Shown: positions 40,930 to 54,356, counted from the stretch's first letter. The stretch: DNA of 64,000 nucleotides from Clusia tigrina (GCA_920105625.2 OV050030.1:181416315-181480314), one strand, 5' to 3'. The notes: generated from the sequence alone by a model not told the origin. Program-made: numbers and translations.

Positions 40930-42190
40930 GGTTTTTCACTGTAATTAAACTGAATTCATTCTTTAAAGTTCGCGATATAGACGCTAATGCAAAAGTGCAA
41001 TTTATTTATAAAATTTAATAATATATTTTTCTGCAAGAACACATTAAAAGTGAAATGTAAAATTCACAAAACTGTTTAAAAATAACAACATCATTCAAAA
41101 TAAAAGTGCGCGCCAAAAATCAACTAGCAGGAGTTGCCACCTGTGTCAGTACTCTTAGATGATTGGTGATGCCACTTAATTTTAATTTATTTAAATTTAA
41201 AATTCTTCAGAGCATTTGAGTTATTTGTTAATTCTTCATTTTCTCAACTCTTAATGAGTTTCCCGAATATAAACAAACTTTCAAACATCAGAAATGCTTA
41301 TGTGACGGTGTTTGCTGATGATTGCTGCAACAACATACAAGAAATAGCTAAGGATAACTTGTACCTTATAACCAATCTAATAATGTTAAACAGCGAATTT
41401 ACACCTACAATTGTGCCAGCAAGTAAGTTAGTTATGCCAGCCCCACAAGCAAACGAAAAAAAAACAAAAATTAATGTAATTAACACCACAAACGGTATCG
41501 CTTAAAATTACACTCCCGGTGAATTGTCCGGAAAAATCAAAAATTCAAGTGGGATTGGACAGATATATAACCGTGCTAAAACGGGGACGAAGCCCAAAAT
41601 CTTCGAAGATCGCGTCAATAGTCAAATAATTCAAAGATGGAAATGCAGACATCCCAAGTTCCCAAAATCGTTTCGCAATTCTAGAAGATGATACGAATGT
41701 TTCTAAAACTCTGAAAAGGTCCCGATTTATTTTAGGGAGCGTTACTCTAACGAGCTAATAAAGAGCTTAATATAATTAATTGGTGAAAAAGCAAAACAAA
41801 AGTTTCTTCACTTACCAGCTAAAAAGCGCTAAGTGTCTACAGATCGTTGCAAAAGGCATTGACTCCTGCCTGACTCCAGAGAAGGTAAAGGGGGGCTTGA
41901 AAATCAATGGCTTCAAAGTTAAAAATGTTACCAATATCAGAAACCGAGAGAGAGTCCCACAACCACTATTTCGGGTGGAACTAGAACCAGGTGATATGAA
42001 ACTGAAGAAGAGCGAACCTCACCCCATTTAGAACCTAAAATATTTGTTGCACCGTAGAGTTGCTGTAGAAGAACCGCATAAACGTGCACCTGTCATCCAC
42101 GGTTCAATGTAAAAGTTGCCATGCAATGCACCATACTTTTTTACATATTAGCCAACCACCGTCGACGGGTTACAATAGAACCCTTCTCGT
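40930..42190 (+). pseudogene. Jockey-clade LINE ORF1 and 5' region (J3)
   Basis: The region up to about 41250 is non-coding and could be the LINE 5' UTR. ORF1 is in pieces (41254-41505, then shifted, then 41780-42031). The block SSQNRFAILEDD and the later KCLQIVAKGIDSCLTPEKV, VTNIRNRERVPQPLFRVELE and YLLHRRVAVEEPHK form the PRE_C2HC-type domain that precedes the zinc knuckles in jockey-like ORF1 proteins. The knuckles themselves are destroyed by stops near 42105. ORF2 is absent. In jockey elements this protein binds the LINE RNA. Confidence 0.75.
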
Positions 42191-42221
42191 GATGAACTAT
42201 TTTTGATAATGATCGCCACTT

Positions 42222-42435
42222 CATTTACAAGCGGTGACACATCAAAAATATATGATCCGCTAGGAATTGTGGCGCCTAAGGCCATCTTACTTAAAACATT
42301 ACCTAAAGAACTTTGGTTTCATGGCCTAAATTGGGACGATGAACTACCCAAAGATTAAAAGGACCATTGGTGCAAATATATGGAGGACCTGTTTACAATA
42401 CACAACTTCACAATTGATTAACCTAGCGTAAATTA
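42222..42435 (+). pseudogene. BEL/Pao pol fragment
   Basis: A single frame reads IYDPLGIVAPKAILLKTLPK, ELWFHGLNWDDELPKD and then TAA. The YDPLG..aP...K...ELW....WDD pattern is the conserved stretch after RT in BEL/Pao polyproteins (Peptidase_A17 family region in Pfam naming). No other part of such an element is visible on either side; it is cut by J3 on the left and a mariner on the right. Confidence 0.75.
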
Positions 42436-42445
42436 CTCGGACCTA

Positions 42446-43722
42446 CGAGGGCGGTTTGATATTGAAGCTACCTAGCGCTAGATGGCAGCACAAACACAAA
42501 AAAACACTTTTTTTTTTAGAAATTGCAATCTGTCAAACATCAGCTGTTAAAATTTCACCCAAATTCATCGATTAGTTTATTTGTTGTAGTCGTTTGAAGT
42601 CAGCAACTTTTGTGTTTCTTGAAAAATGGACAAAAGCTAATTTCGTGCAGTGATTAGACACTATTATTTCAAGAGACAAAAGAAAAGCTCGATAAACATT
42701 ACGGTGAGTCTGCCCCGTCAGATTACATGGTAAAATATTGGATTGCTGAATTTAAACGCGACCGGACAACCACTGCAACAATACCATCAACAGGAAGGCC
42801 AAAAGATGTGGTTACTGAAGAAAATATCAAGAAAATCCTCGATATCGTTATGAATGATCGCCGAATCAAGTTGCGTGAGATTGCTGAAATGGTTAACATA
42901 TCATATGAACGTGTGTTCAATATTTTGCATGAACATTTGCATATTAAAAAGCTATCGGCAAGATGGGTGCCGCGTTTGCTCAGTGTCGAACAAAAACGAG
43001 TTCGACAGACCACTTCACAGCGGTGTTTGGACATGATAAAGCGTAATCCTGTTGATTATTAGCCTCGATTAATAACTGTTGATGAAACGTGGGTCCACCC
43101 CTACACACCTGAAACCAAAAATCAATCGAAACAATCGTTGGAAGCTGGTGGAAGTGCTCCGAAGAAGGCGAAGGCAGTGAAATCGGCTGGCAAGGTTATG
43201 GCCACTGTATTTTGGGATGCACACGGAATATTGCTCATCGATTATCTTGAAAATGGATCCACAATCACAGGAAAGTATTATCGTGCATTATTGAATCAAT
43301 TGATTGATGCAATCAAGGAAAAACGACCACATTTAAAGAAGAAAAAAATGCTCTTTCTTCAAGACAACGCTCCGGTTCACACAGCATTAGATACGATGCT
43401 AAAATTACGTGAAATACACTTCGAATTGGTTAATCATCCACCTTATAGTCCAGATTTAGCTCCTAGTGACTTTTTCCTGTTTCCAAACTTGAAAAAATGG
43501 CCCGCAGGAAAAAGATTCATCTCAAACTAAGAAGTGATTACCGAAACTAACGCGTATTTTGAGGGGTTCCCGAAATCGTATTATTCAGATGGTATAAAAA
43601 AGTTGGAATATCGTCTTACTCAGTGTGTCGAAGTAAAAGGAGACTATGTTGAGAAATAAATGGTTTTTGAAAAAAAAAATTATTTTTCCTACTTAGGTAG
43701 CTTCAATATCAATCCGTCCTCG
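42446..43722 (+). mobile_element. Mariner transposon with both ends (M1)
   Basis: 1277 bp between TA dinucleotides at 42444-42445 and 43723-43724. The terminal inverted repeats start CGAGGGCGGTTTGATATTGA (left) and CGAGGACGGATTGATATTGA (right, reverse complement), with two mismatches over the first 28 bases. Size and TA target are those of mariner elements. Inserted in or next to the BEL/Pao fragment. Confidence 0.96.
42626..43659 (+). pseudogene. Mariner transposase, D,D34D type, broken
   Basis: ATG at 42626, with a TAA five codons later. A frameshift near 42715 and a stop TAG near 43060 also break it. Main pieces are 42727-43062 and 43138-43530. The helix-turn-helix part includes LREIAEMVNISYERVFNILH. 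Catalytic residues: Asp in TVDETWVHPY, Asp in FLQDNAPVHT, Asp in YSPDLAPSDFFLFPNLKKW. The WVPRLL and PYSPDLAPSDFFLFP signatures match mariner, probably near the irritans group, but I am less sure of the subfamily. The C-terminus ends GDYVEK then TAA at 43657. Confidence 0.92.
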
Positions 43723-43779
43723 TAAATAAGAGAGGTGGGTCACTTCTAAATTAATTAATAACTACCAACTTATCGATAG

Positions 43780-45320
43780 CAAATAAGGGGAACGAACCAA
43801 CATTTGTTTCCTCGACTAGAAGGGAGGTTTTTGATCTTACCTTGACCACGACCAGAGCAATGGGTCTGACGGGAAAATAGAGGGTTTCTGATGATATTCT
43901 ATTCAATTTAAGGGGACTCCAGAAGAGCATTGTGCTCTATCGAAGTCCCAAGACGACTGACTGGGGAATATACCCGAGAGTCTTGCGGCTAAATTGACAG
44001 AACACAGAATATTTATAGTCAACACTGAGGATCTGGAGAAACCGTAGCAGTCCTGACTGACCAGATGGTATCCTGCCCATTAAGGGTCAAGTCCTCAAAT
44101 AAGAGGGTTCCCTGGTGAAATTCCCACCTGAATAAACTGCAGGGCGCAGCCAGAAATGAGTTATATAAAGTAAAAAGGACAAACGACTGGTATAGGACGG
44201 CCTACAACAGGGAGTTAAGAAAATCCAAGAGGGCCTCCTGGAGAAACTTCTGCGAGAAGATTGGGGACGTCCCGGCTGTATCCAGGGTACAGAGATCTCT
44301 ATCAAGAGCGAGTTCGAGCCCAATAGGTACACTAAGAGTCCGTGACGGTGCCTTCACTACCGACTTTGGGGAGACACTAGAGCTTCTTCTGAGAACTCAC
44401 TTCCCAGATAGCACGTCACAGATCGCACGTTTAACGAAGTAGGCAGGTTTATCCCCAGCGTTACGGGTATCGGCCACGGTGATCGGGGTGGTCCATCGAT
44501 CAATGGAATATTAGCTTTGAAAGGGTACAATGGGCCATAGGCCCCTTTGAGTACGAGAAATCTCCCGGGGCCGGACGGTATTATTTTCCAGCCATGCTGG
44601 CAAAGGGGTCGGATGTGCTCACCAGAAGGCTGGTTCATATTTTCAGAGCCCGCATAAGGCTGGAGTACATTCCCATGTCGTGGAGAGGGATTAAGGTAAT
44701 TTTTATACCTAAGAGCGGTTGCAAGCCACCAGACTCGCCAAAATCATACAGGGCAATCAGTCTCTCGTCTTTCATGCTAAAGACAATGGAGAAACTGATA
44801 GATCAGTACATTAGAGAGGAACCTCTAGTGGCATCGCCACTGCACAAAATGCAGTTTGCTTATCCGAGGGGTAAATCCACTGTGACGGCACTACATACTC
44901 TGGTGGCAGACATAGAGAAAACACTACGGTCGAGGGGTGTGGCACTTTGTGTCTTAATGGATTTTGAGGGCGCCTTCGAAAATGTTGAATTTGGGTTACT
45001 AGGGCGACCTCTCTCCAGGAAAGGAGTGGATAATAAAGACTGTGTCCCCGAGCCAACTTTGATCGATATTAAAATTAACCGCCTCAAACTTCGGCGGCGT
45101 CTACAAGCCATGGTTTTGAAAATGCTGGCAAATGCAATACATCACCTCTTTACAACGATGCCCAATATTCAAAAGGAAGCTGCAGTGATTCTGAAGAAAC
45201 CCTCAATATGGATCTTTCGACGAATACAGGAGATGGCAAAAGGGGCAGACGGCAACTTCCGATTGCTCCAAACCAAAAAGGGTCGTAGGGAATACACCAA
45301 TATTGCGAAACAGTCCTAAA
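43780..45320 (+). pseudogene. LOA-clade LINE ORF2 fragment (L3)
   Basis: Starts near the end of the endonuclease (EPTFVSSTRREVFDLTLTTT) and runs through the linker (TAYNRELRKSKRASWRNFCE) into RT: PMSWRGIKVIFIPKSGCK, SYRAISLSSFMLKTMEKLID, FAYPRGKSTVTALHTLVADI, LMDFEGAFENVEFG. RT stops being recognisable at about 45010, before the YADD motif. 45010-45320 reads open but has no RT similarity. Several shifts occur before 44594. Truncated at both ends. Confidence 0.8.
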
Positions 45321-45680
45321 CTATTGATTCAGGGACCGCGGGATTTTTGAGAATACTCTTATATATATTTTATTTGCTAGTACTTTTTCTCATACTTACA
45401 TTATAATATACAAACACATATTATACTATGAAGATGTATTCTCATTACCGTGACATTTTTTATACTTAGACAGTTGCAAAACGCCCTGCAAAAGTCCATT
45501 GGTCGAGCAGTGACATATTCGGCTTGAATACTACAAATACAATGCAACTTCCATTCGAGACATTAGTATTTGGTTTCTGGATCATAGTTAAAACACCACA
45601 TTCATCATCTTTCAAATGATTTTAAAGGAATTTTTTTTTTTGGCCTCCTTGATGATATTCATCGAATGCTGAGTTCTTAA
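45321..45680. other. Intergenic, nothing recognised
   Basis: AT-rich sequence without coding or repeat structure that I can name. Confidence 0.5.
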
Positions 45681-46221
45681 GCGGCCCCGACACGTTACAT
45701 CAATACTTACATCGTACTCATGTGTGTACAGTATTTCTGCACCGACACGTTACTGCATACTCTTCAATCAATCATTTTTCTTTTACTCTTTCGGTGTGCG
45801 GACGACAATGTCAGAAGCGAATAAAATATTTTGGCTGCGGTTTCAGTGTGTTTGAAAAAAAAAATGATTGAAAAACAAAAGAAATGAAATAATGAATTTT
45901 GATGCAAAATTGGTACCGAAAAAGAACGAGTTTACTCATCAAAATTTAGCGGTAAAATTCAATGAATTCGATGAGAAATGTTTTTCTCCGCCATGACGTC
46001 CGCGCGCTATAAAATTCTGCTACGAATGAATGCAAATTCTGTCTCGAAAATACACATGACGTTTTGACTGAACACTTCATGCATTCAGTAAGCAAAATCC
46101 AAATGATTTGGAATTTGCTTACTGCATGGCGTCATTCATTGTATGTGAGTCGCATACATAGCTATTTCATTAATACATCTTTACGATTATTTACATCATG
46201 CAGTAATGTGTCGGGACCGAT
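45681..46221. mobile_element. MITE-like element with terminal and subterminal repeats
   Basis: About 540 bp. The left end GCGGCCCCGACACGTTAC and the right end (reverse complement) ATCGGTCCCGACACATTAC form imperfect inverted repeats. A third copy of the motif, ACCGACACGTTACTGCAT, lies inside at 45741-45758. No transposase ORF is present. A palindrome lies at 46086-46124. Target duplication is unclear (TTAA left, TTTA right). Superfamily unknown. Confidence 0.65.
46086..46124. repeat. 39-bp near-perfect palindrome
   Basis: CAGTAAGCAAAATCCAAAT and ATTTGGAATTTGCTTACTG pair with one mismatch around a single central G. It lies within the MITE-like element. Confidence 0.9.
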
Positions 46222-46394
46222 TTAGCAATTTTTGGTCGTCAGTCAACTTGTGTAGAACAAACCATGCAAACAGTTTTCGGTAGCTGAAATGTTCGGTCAA
46301 AATGCGAAAAATATATATTTTGAGATACTCAATTTCAATTTCATGAATTTCAATGAATGTTTTGGTTTATGTTTGATGAATTCACGCAAGGTTT

Positions 46395-46603
46395 TCATGG
46401 AACTGCTGTTTTCACAGATTTCGGTTGGCCAAACTTTTGCTCATAATTTATATCCTCACGATCACTTGTAAACCAAGATACCACTCATGAAATCTGCCAC
46501 GGGGTACATAATCACCATAAGCATGGCTCATGGATTGAAACATTTTATTAAGTTTAGAACAAAACTTAATGGCAGCTCTTTGTTCTATTTGATAATTTTT
46601 GTA
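46395..46603 (-). pseudogene. Mariner-type HTH fragment (M4)
   Basis: The minus strand reads YQIEQRAAIKFCSKLNKMF, then HAYGDYVPRGRFHEWYLG, and in a shifted frame REDINYEQKFGQPKSVKT. This follows the N-terminal helix-turn-helix of mariner/SETMAR-like transposases (EQR..IKFC...K......AYGD...R..V.EW...F..GR.D). Only the N-terminal 70 residues are recognisable, with one frameshift. Confidence 0.5.
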
Positions 46604-46724
46604 CCGATGATACAAACTAATATAACTGCAGATACTATTAGTTCAAATGTTATGAAATTTTTACAGTACATCAGTGTGAGATCTATCATTCTGACATATG
46701 TCCTTGTCAATAGCTGTGAGGACT

Positions 46725-46766
46725 AAAAAGAGGTATTTCTAGTGAGGACTAGAAATACCTCTTTTT
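46725..46766. repeat. Perfect palindrome, 19-bp arms, 4-base loop
   Basis: The arm AAAAAGAGGTATTTCTAGT (46725-46743), the loop gagg and the exact reverse complement (46748-46766) form it. The flanking direct repeat gaggact occurs at 46717 and 46744, so the structure may have arisen by template switching. Confidence 0.95.
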
Positions 46767-48104
46767 AAAAAGTTCTCTTGACTTAGTCCTTTGCCTTTTA
46801 GAATGTGCATTTCACACAAGCAAAACCGTTCTATAAATGTGTTTTGGCATTACACCCCGCAAAAATGTCTGCTTACAATTTTACTCTCTTGCTAGTCTCT
46901 GCGGTCGTGAATATGGGCACCTATAAAGTAGAGAAATGACACGAGCAAGCATGTAAGCGGTAGCTATGATATACTTGTTGAGATAAATTAAGAGTTTATA
47001 TATACTCGTATATATATATAGAACTACCAGCGCCATACAGGTCAGGCAGGCCAGACAGGTTCTGAGTATCGGAGACGAACCAAAGTTGGAACGGCACGGG
47101 CAGACAGCAGGAGAGAGAAGAGATGTATTTGAAGCTAAATAATGAGCTTATAGAACAATTATATTTTAAATCAAATCAATCAAATTTTGATTTACTGGCA
47201 AAAAAATATTTATAATGATGATAACTGAAGCTTCTTTTTCTCCCCCTATTTTCTAAAGTTTTAATTTTTGTTTCAAATTGAAATATTTTTTTAATTACTT
47301 GTTTACAGGTTTGTAGAACACAATCACATTCTGTAAAATTACGTCACTAAACTGGCAAACCAGAGTAGAGTGGCACAGAGCTAATTTAAAAACTTCTTTA
47401 AATCTTTTGTAGCAGAATGAAGAATTTTATACCATATAATGTCGTTAAACCCAAAAAGAAAAATATATGCAATCATCTAATTATTGTCTTCATTCAGGGT
47501 ACATATGTAAGTAATTCATGTATTTTCTCTGCTCTTTGTTGTTCTGCAGTATTTTTATTACAACAATCACAGCGGAAAGATTTTTTTTTTTGCTCTATAT
47601 TAAACAGGTCCAGAAAAGACTAAAATATCTCTACTTCCACCAAGCTCAGATCAGCTTAGAGCAAAAGCTTTCTGCTTCAATGAACTATCTATTCGTTTCT
47701 TTTCTGCACCGGGTTGAGCTCTATAGCACTCATATACCGCCATATTTTTAGTCAGTGGAGTTATACTTAAAGTTATGCCGAAATGGGGTTTTCATCCTTG
47801 TGGCGTGGAAGGGACGATGAAGCAACACTGGTATCCTAGTGGAAAAGTTGTTGTTCTTGAATTAATAATAAAATTTATTTAATTATTATTAAATTTATTT
47901 AATTTTTTTAACACAATATTCCAAATCTATCTAAGTATTTACAAAAAATTTTAAGGTTACAATACAACTTATATTTTTCATCCCACTTTATAATGTACTT
48001 ATTGGCTGAGATTGAAAATCCGGAGAATTTCTAATAATACCATGACAAACCTAATAATACTCAAAATAAAATATTATTCCAATCTATATTTATGCTAAAA
48101 TTAC
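46767..48104. other. Non-coding, probably intron or intergenic
   Basis: AT-rich with no supported gene. It contains a TATATATATAGAA stretch near 47010-47025 followed by a GC-richer 80 bases, reminiscent of a promoter and transcript leader, but nothing downstream supports this. If the ion-channel exon is real, this region is its 3'-side intron. Confidence 0.4.
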
Positions 48105-48259
48105 CTGCAATTTTTGAGTTTAGAAAATATGGATCTGGTTGCCATAAATTATCAAAAAATTCTGGAAGCAGTGTTACATAATCATCACCTTCTTCGAAGA
48201 TGTCATCTGAAATCTCTAATCTGGATTCTAGCCACGTTTGGTGTATAAACATGTCTACT
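48105..48259 (-). CDS. Exon of a Cys-loop ligand-gated ion channel
   Basis: A 155-base exon on the minus strand. It is preceded by an acceptor (TTTAATTTCAG, AG at 48261-48260) and followed by a donor (TTGCAG then GTAATT, GT at 48104-48103). It encodes MFIHQTWLESRLEISDD, then a Glu/Asp-rich loop, then FDNLWQPDPYFLNSKIA. The W..SRL and LWQPDPYFLNSK blocks are the strand that follows the extracellular loop in Cys-loop receptors; insect GABA/glycine-like chloride channels share the W.PD.(Y/F)F.N.K pattern. There is no stop or frameshift. Neighbouring exons are not found in the window, so introns must be long. A displaced, orphan exon is the alternative. Exact subunit not assigned. Confidence 0.8.
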
Positions 48260-49860
48260 CTGAAATTAAATATGAAACAAATTAGTGATATGGAATAATA
48301 CTTCGAACTTCCAGAAACAAGTAATACTATTAAAATAGAGCTAATTATTTATCCATTTTGGAGATGGTCACAGTGTAATATTATTTTCTAAAGGTTCGCT
48401 GGGTAACTCACTGCCCTGTGAAAACTTATTTCCCAATAGTTTTCCTTTCAAGTCGCTGGTTTAGTGTGGATAGCTTAAATCTGAAGAATTTTTTTATTTA
48501 TTTTTTATTATTTGAAGTAAATCTATTCTTTGAGATCTCTTTTTTCTTTTATTTTATAAACATTTTTATTTAGTTTTATATATGAATCAAAATGAAATAG
48601 GATACACAGATCTCTTGGGAAATAATATCGTAATGTCGAACTCCGTTCCAAATTGACAAATCATCTCCCTATAAATACAATGCATCAATATACGAGTATG
48701 TGCAAGTGGTGCAATTACTTTTCTTGCAATGGTTTCACATTGCTAAGCAGTCAACTGTACGAGTTACTTGCTTCACCAACCCATGACAACATAAACAACA
48801 ACCATACATATTGATGACTGAAGTCTGCAAGAAGGCACTCAACCCAATATTCCTATATCTACACGCTTATGTTATCAGACTCTGAATTGGAAATAGGATG
48901 TGCATTTTCTTAATCAGCGGCAACAAAAATTGAATCATTGACATCAAACCGAATCAAACAAATATCTTTAATTATTTGCATTGATTTTATTTTATTAGTA
49001 ACCTGATTTATTTTACTTGTCAGCAATTTTGTAACTCAGCTTCAGTTTACTTTATTTGAAATGTAAAATTAATAATTCATGTAAAGAAATTGCATTCAAA
49101 GAAGACATTTGTGTATCCTGCTGTCATATTGACGGTGTGAATTAGTCCAATATCGTTTCTAGTATATTGATGGAATATCAATATGTAGTTCATTTCGTTT
49201 AAAAAAAATGATGCCCGGAAAATTTTAATGACGGAATACCATTAACTACTTTCAAGTACATTGAGAGAATATTAATTAAAAAAAAAATTTGAAAATAGAT
49301 TCTAACATATAAAATCGTATATAAATCGAAATATGTAGTTTGTTTACCGAGCTGTTGGGACAGCATTCTCTGCTCTCACAGTACTCTTTGCTCAAGAAAA
49401 CATTGCCTCCAACAACAACATAGCTCCCAACAATAAAAATATTAGATTGTTTACATTGCTTTTGACATAGCACTCTCTGGTGCCAACAAAAACAACAACA
49501 ATGGAAAATAATATGGAATGTTTCGCTTTCTGGCAAAGTCCACAATAGCAACAACAATAAAGAATACATATACAACAATATCAGAAGCAACATGGGGTAT
49601 ATAGTACATAAAAGGAGTATAAACTGTTTGAAAAATTGTTCTTTCTGGAGTATGCGAAATAAAAATTAGTGATAACGTTCAATGAAATATGTGACGCTAT
49701 AGCATAATCGCATGTTTAGTGTCAGATAGGGATCAATTATCGATAATGAGTGGCAGTCAGATTCATAAAATTTGTACATATAATATTCGTATATGCATCG
49801 TTCGATAATAAGAGAAACTGGATCGGCACTTGAATCTGTATACACTTAAGTAGATATTAA
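48260..49860. other. Non-coding, putative intron
   Basis: No ORF of value. Low-complexity CAACAA-type runs at about 49405-49560. An open frame at 49276-49593 on the minus strand is Leu/Cys-rich, owes its length to these runs, and is not a gene. Confidence 0.45.
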
Positions 49861-49869
49861 AGTCGACAT

Positions 49870-50640
49870 TTTCTGCAAATTTTGCAAAAGTATAGTCTAG
49901 ACAAAGATACAGAACCTGATCTCTATATGGGCCGATTTAAACAAAGACCACGCTTTTTTAAAATGACGACAACTTCGTTCCAATTGAAGGAATAGTGACG
50001 TAATTTGGCAGTTATGAAGATGTGGGTCCTAAAAAACACTATGCAACAATTGGCTGGTATATATCAACTGCAACGCCCACTATTAACATATATTAATAAC
50101 TTGAGATTTGGTAGAGCTTTATGGACGAAATTTTACGGGAAGGAACATGTGGACATTATAAAGCTATCTCCAACAAATAGGGTTGAGCAGGGAAAAGACA
50201 TGCCCCTTTTCGATATAAGGAACTTTCGGGTCTAAAATTTTAATTAGACTACCTGTACTCGTATTGATCACATCTGAAAAAAAATGGGCAGAAATATACA
50301 TGGAGGTTCATAATAGGGTGTGCAGAATATGGAGATCATAATACTCCTGTCGCGCCCACCATTACCAAAAATCATTACTTGGTTCTTATTAAAGATTTAT
50401 GAACGAAATTTCACAGGCACTAACATTAAATACCACGCAAAATGGGCGTGTTATTTTGAAAGCCACGGCCACTATTGGCGTATTATTATTTTAGTGCATA
50501 TATAGATCCTCAAAGAAATGGGGTCGATCAGGTAAACGCGACGCCTCCCACTAATATAATCAATTCAAGGTTAACTACCGAAAATTACTATATATATTCT
50601 CCTAATGGTGATCTATGAAGAAAACATCCCCATTGTTGAA
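49870..50640. repeat. Diverged non-coding repeat units
   Basis: Similar stretches recur at a spacing of roughly 270 bases: agagctttatggacgaaatt (about 50115) and aagatttatgaacgaaattt (about 50390). Each is flanked by GGGCG/CGCCCAC-rich blocks. The open frame 50005-50235 lies across one unit and is not convincing. Likely an old interspersed repeat. Confidence 0.4.
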
Positions 50641-50644
50641 CTCG

Positions 50645-51106
50645 CACGCACCAGGAAAGGTAAAGGGTATTCCGAAGTCGGCCTAACCCGACTTCAGACT
50701 TCTTTACTCGTTTTTTTCTAATCTTTGTTTGTCTTTAAGCCCTAACGCATAATCTTAGTAGAGCTTGTAGAAAACACAGAAAATTTTTAATTGTTTCCTC
50801 AATTACCTAATACTGATAAAAATGTACAGCATCATTTTAAATACTGTTATGCTCCCCCTTAAACCTTATGCAGTATGGGGGCCACGGTTAGCTCATAAGT
50901 TCGTGGGCGCGATTCTCAACCAGCCTCACTGCATCAGGGGAGTAAAAATAAAATGTACTAATTCTTATTTCGCTATCTCATCCGTAGCGTCACTCACTTT
51001 TTCATATTACAGCTTCCTGGCATCCTCTCTCATCCAATCCCAAGCGAGCCAACATCATTTCGACCTCCTTACCCTAACATTTGTTAAACATACATTCCAA
51101 CCTATT
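50645..51106. other. Non-coding, nothing recognised
   Basis: A small inverted repeat GAAGTCGG/CCGACTTC lies at about 50677-50700. An open frame at 50822-51115 has no protein resemblance. Confidence 0.4.
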
Positions 51107-51270
51107 TTAGGTTAGGTAAGGTAGGAGTGGCTGCCCAGTTTGCCAAAAGCACACTTGAGCACACATAATGGCCCATTGTGATACCACGGTGTGGCGTCGT
51201 TCAAGCACTGACTTAAAAGTTCCCATACTTGGGATGGTGATAGTCAGAGCAAGGACAGCACCCCAATACA
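51107..51270 (-). repeat. LOA-type LINE 3' end fragment (L5)
   Basis: The reverse complement resembles the 3' end of L2: a block GTGGTATCACAATGG at both places, then a GGCAGCC/GGCTGCC block, and an ending in TACCTAACCTAA. Only the last about 160 bases remain; it could also be a SINE that borrowed this tail. Confidence 0.6.
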
Positions 51271-51317
51271 TTTTACTTTATAAGTAATTTACTATACAAC
51301 AAATAAATAGCATGTAA

Positions 51318-51490
51318 TATACTTATCTATATATATAAAACAGGATGTGTGTATGTATGTAACGTATGGACTCGAAAACGGCTGGGCCGATTTTGATGAA
51401 ATTTTCAGGGAATCTTCAGAATATTCAGGCGGGTGACACTGTGAAGTCTGATTTTTGATTTTCGGTCTGTGGGCGGAGGGGCGTGGCAAA
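51318..51490 (-). repeat. Interspersed repeat end with TTTTATATATATAGA
   Basis: The minus strand ends CATACACACATCCTG then TTTTATATATATAGATAAG. The body includes GGCCCAGCCGTTTTCGAG and GCCACGCCCCTCCGCCC. It shares this end type and a CACGCCCCT block with the element at 53805-54356. Class unknown. Confidence 0.5.
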
Positions 51491-51528
51491 ATTCAATTTT
51501 CGATTGTACTACCAATGACATATACATA

Positions 51529-52346
<818 letters not shown>

Positions 52347-52379
52347 GATCCTGTTTAAGGATCTTGTTAAAAAATTAAT

Positions 52380-53159
52380 TTCACGGACGTAACGTGTCCG
52401 TGGTTTCACAAAATAGAACAAGTAAATTTCAAAAATGTTATAATTTATAGACCGATTAGAACGGCTCGCTGGAAAAGACTGTCTTTACAATTCAATTTAA
52501 CTTAAAATCTAACATTAAACACGCGCTCTTTGTTTGGCACATCAGTTACTAATCTTTGGGTTATTCGGATTTTATATTGTGAAAAAGTATCTAAATAAAT
52601 CTTTTGCAGTATCATAAGGAAATGTTCAGGAATTTTGACGCCTTTCATTACGGATGGGTTTAATTTTTCTTTTAAAAATTGAGTAAGATTGCTCTCGTTA
52701 ATTTTTTCAAGAGAGACGTAATGTTTCTTATAGTTCGGATGGGGCTCCTCAACGCACATGAGCTCATGTCCTGTTCGGATAATAATTTGGTTTCTAAAAA
52801 CATTTATTGGTGCTTCAACATGGGGTATTAAATCGGAATTGTCTTGTTCTGTCCTGTGCATCGTTGCTAGACTTTCATATTCACTAGGTTCATCTGGCTC
52901 ATTCGATATAAATCAACTCGTGGTTATACTCCTCTATTCGGCTTTTCCACCTCTTGAACTTTGCGTTGTAAATCCTATTACTAAGCGCAAAGGTCAAAGG
53001 TTGGTGGTCGGTGAAAATCTTTATATTTTTAGCTCCATACAGATAGTTCCGCAAATTGTCTAACGCCCACACTATCGCCAACATTTCTTGTTCATTTGTG
53101 GCGTAGTTTTCTTCGGCGCGATTAAGGCTTTTAGAAATATTGGCAATCGGCCTATCCAT
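52380..53159 (-). pseudogene. Gypsy-type RNase H and linker (family 6)
   Basis: 53159-52899 encodes RNase H: ISKSLNRAEENYATNEQEML, AIVWALDNLRNYLYG, FTDHQPLTFALSNR. After a frameshift, 52861-52502 encodes the linker to integrase, with EAPINVFRNQIIIRTG, typical of gypsy-type pol. The first RNase H Asp block and the integrase are absent. Probably part of the same element as the LTR at 55016-55279. Confidence 0.8.

Positions 53160-54356
<1,197 letters not shown>

Noticed and set aside
41254..41505. VFADD motif suggesting an RT active site
   Set aside because: The surrounding sequence has no RT blocks; it lies at the start of a jockey ORF1 and is a chance match.
46869..46943. Small hydrophobic ORF (about 24 codons) starting MSAYNFTLLLVSAVV
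   Set aside because: Too short, no context, no conserved motif, and no ribosome or splice context to support it.
49276..49593. Minus-strand Leu/Cys-rich frame near the ion-channel exon, considered as an upstream signal-peptide exon
   Set aside because: Its length comes from CAA-type low-complexity runs, and no splice joint connects in phase to the exon at 48259.
50660..50700. GAAGTCGG/CCGACTTC hairpin as a terminator
   Set aside because: Short stem, animal genome, and no gene ends here.
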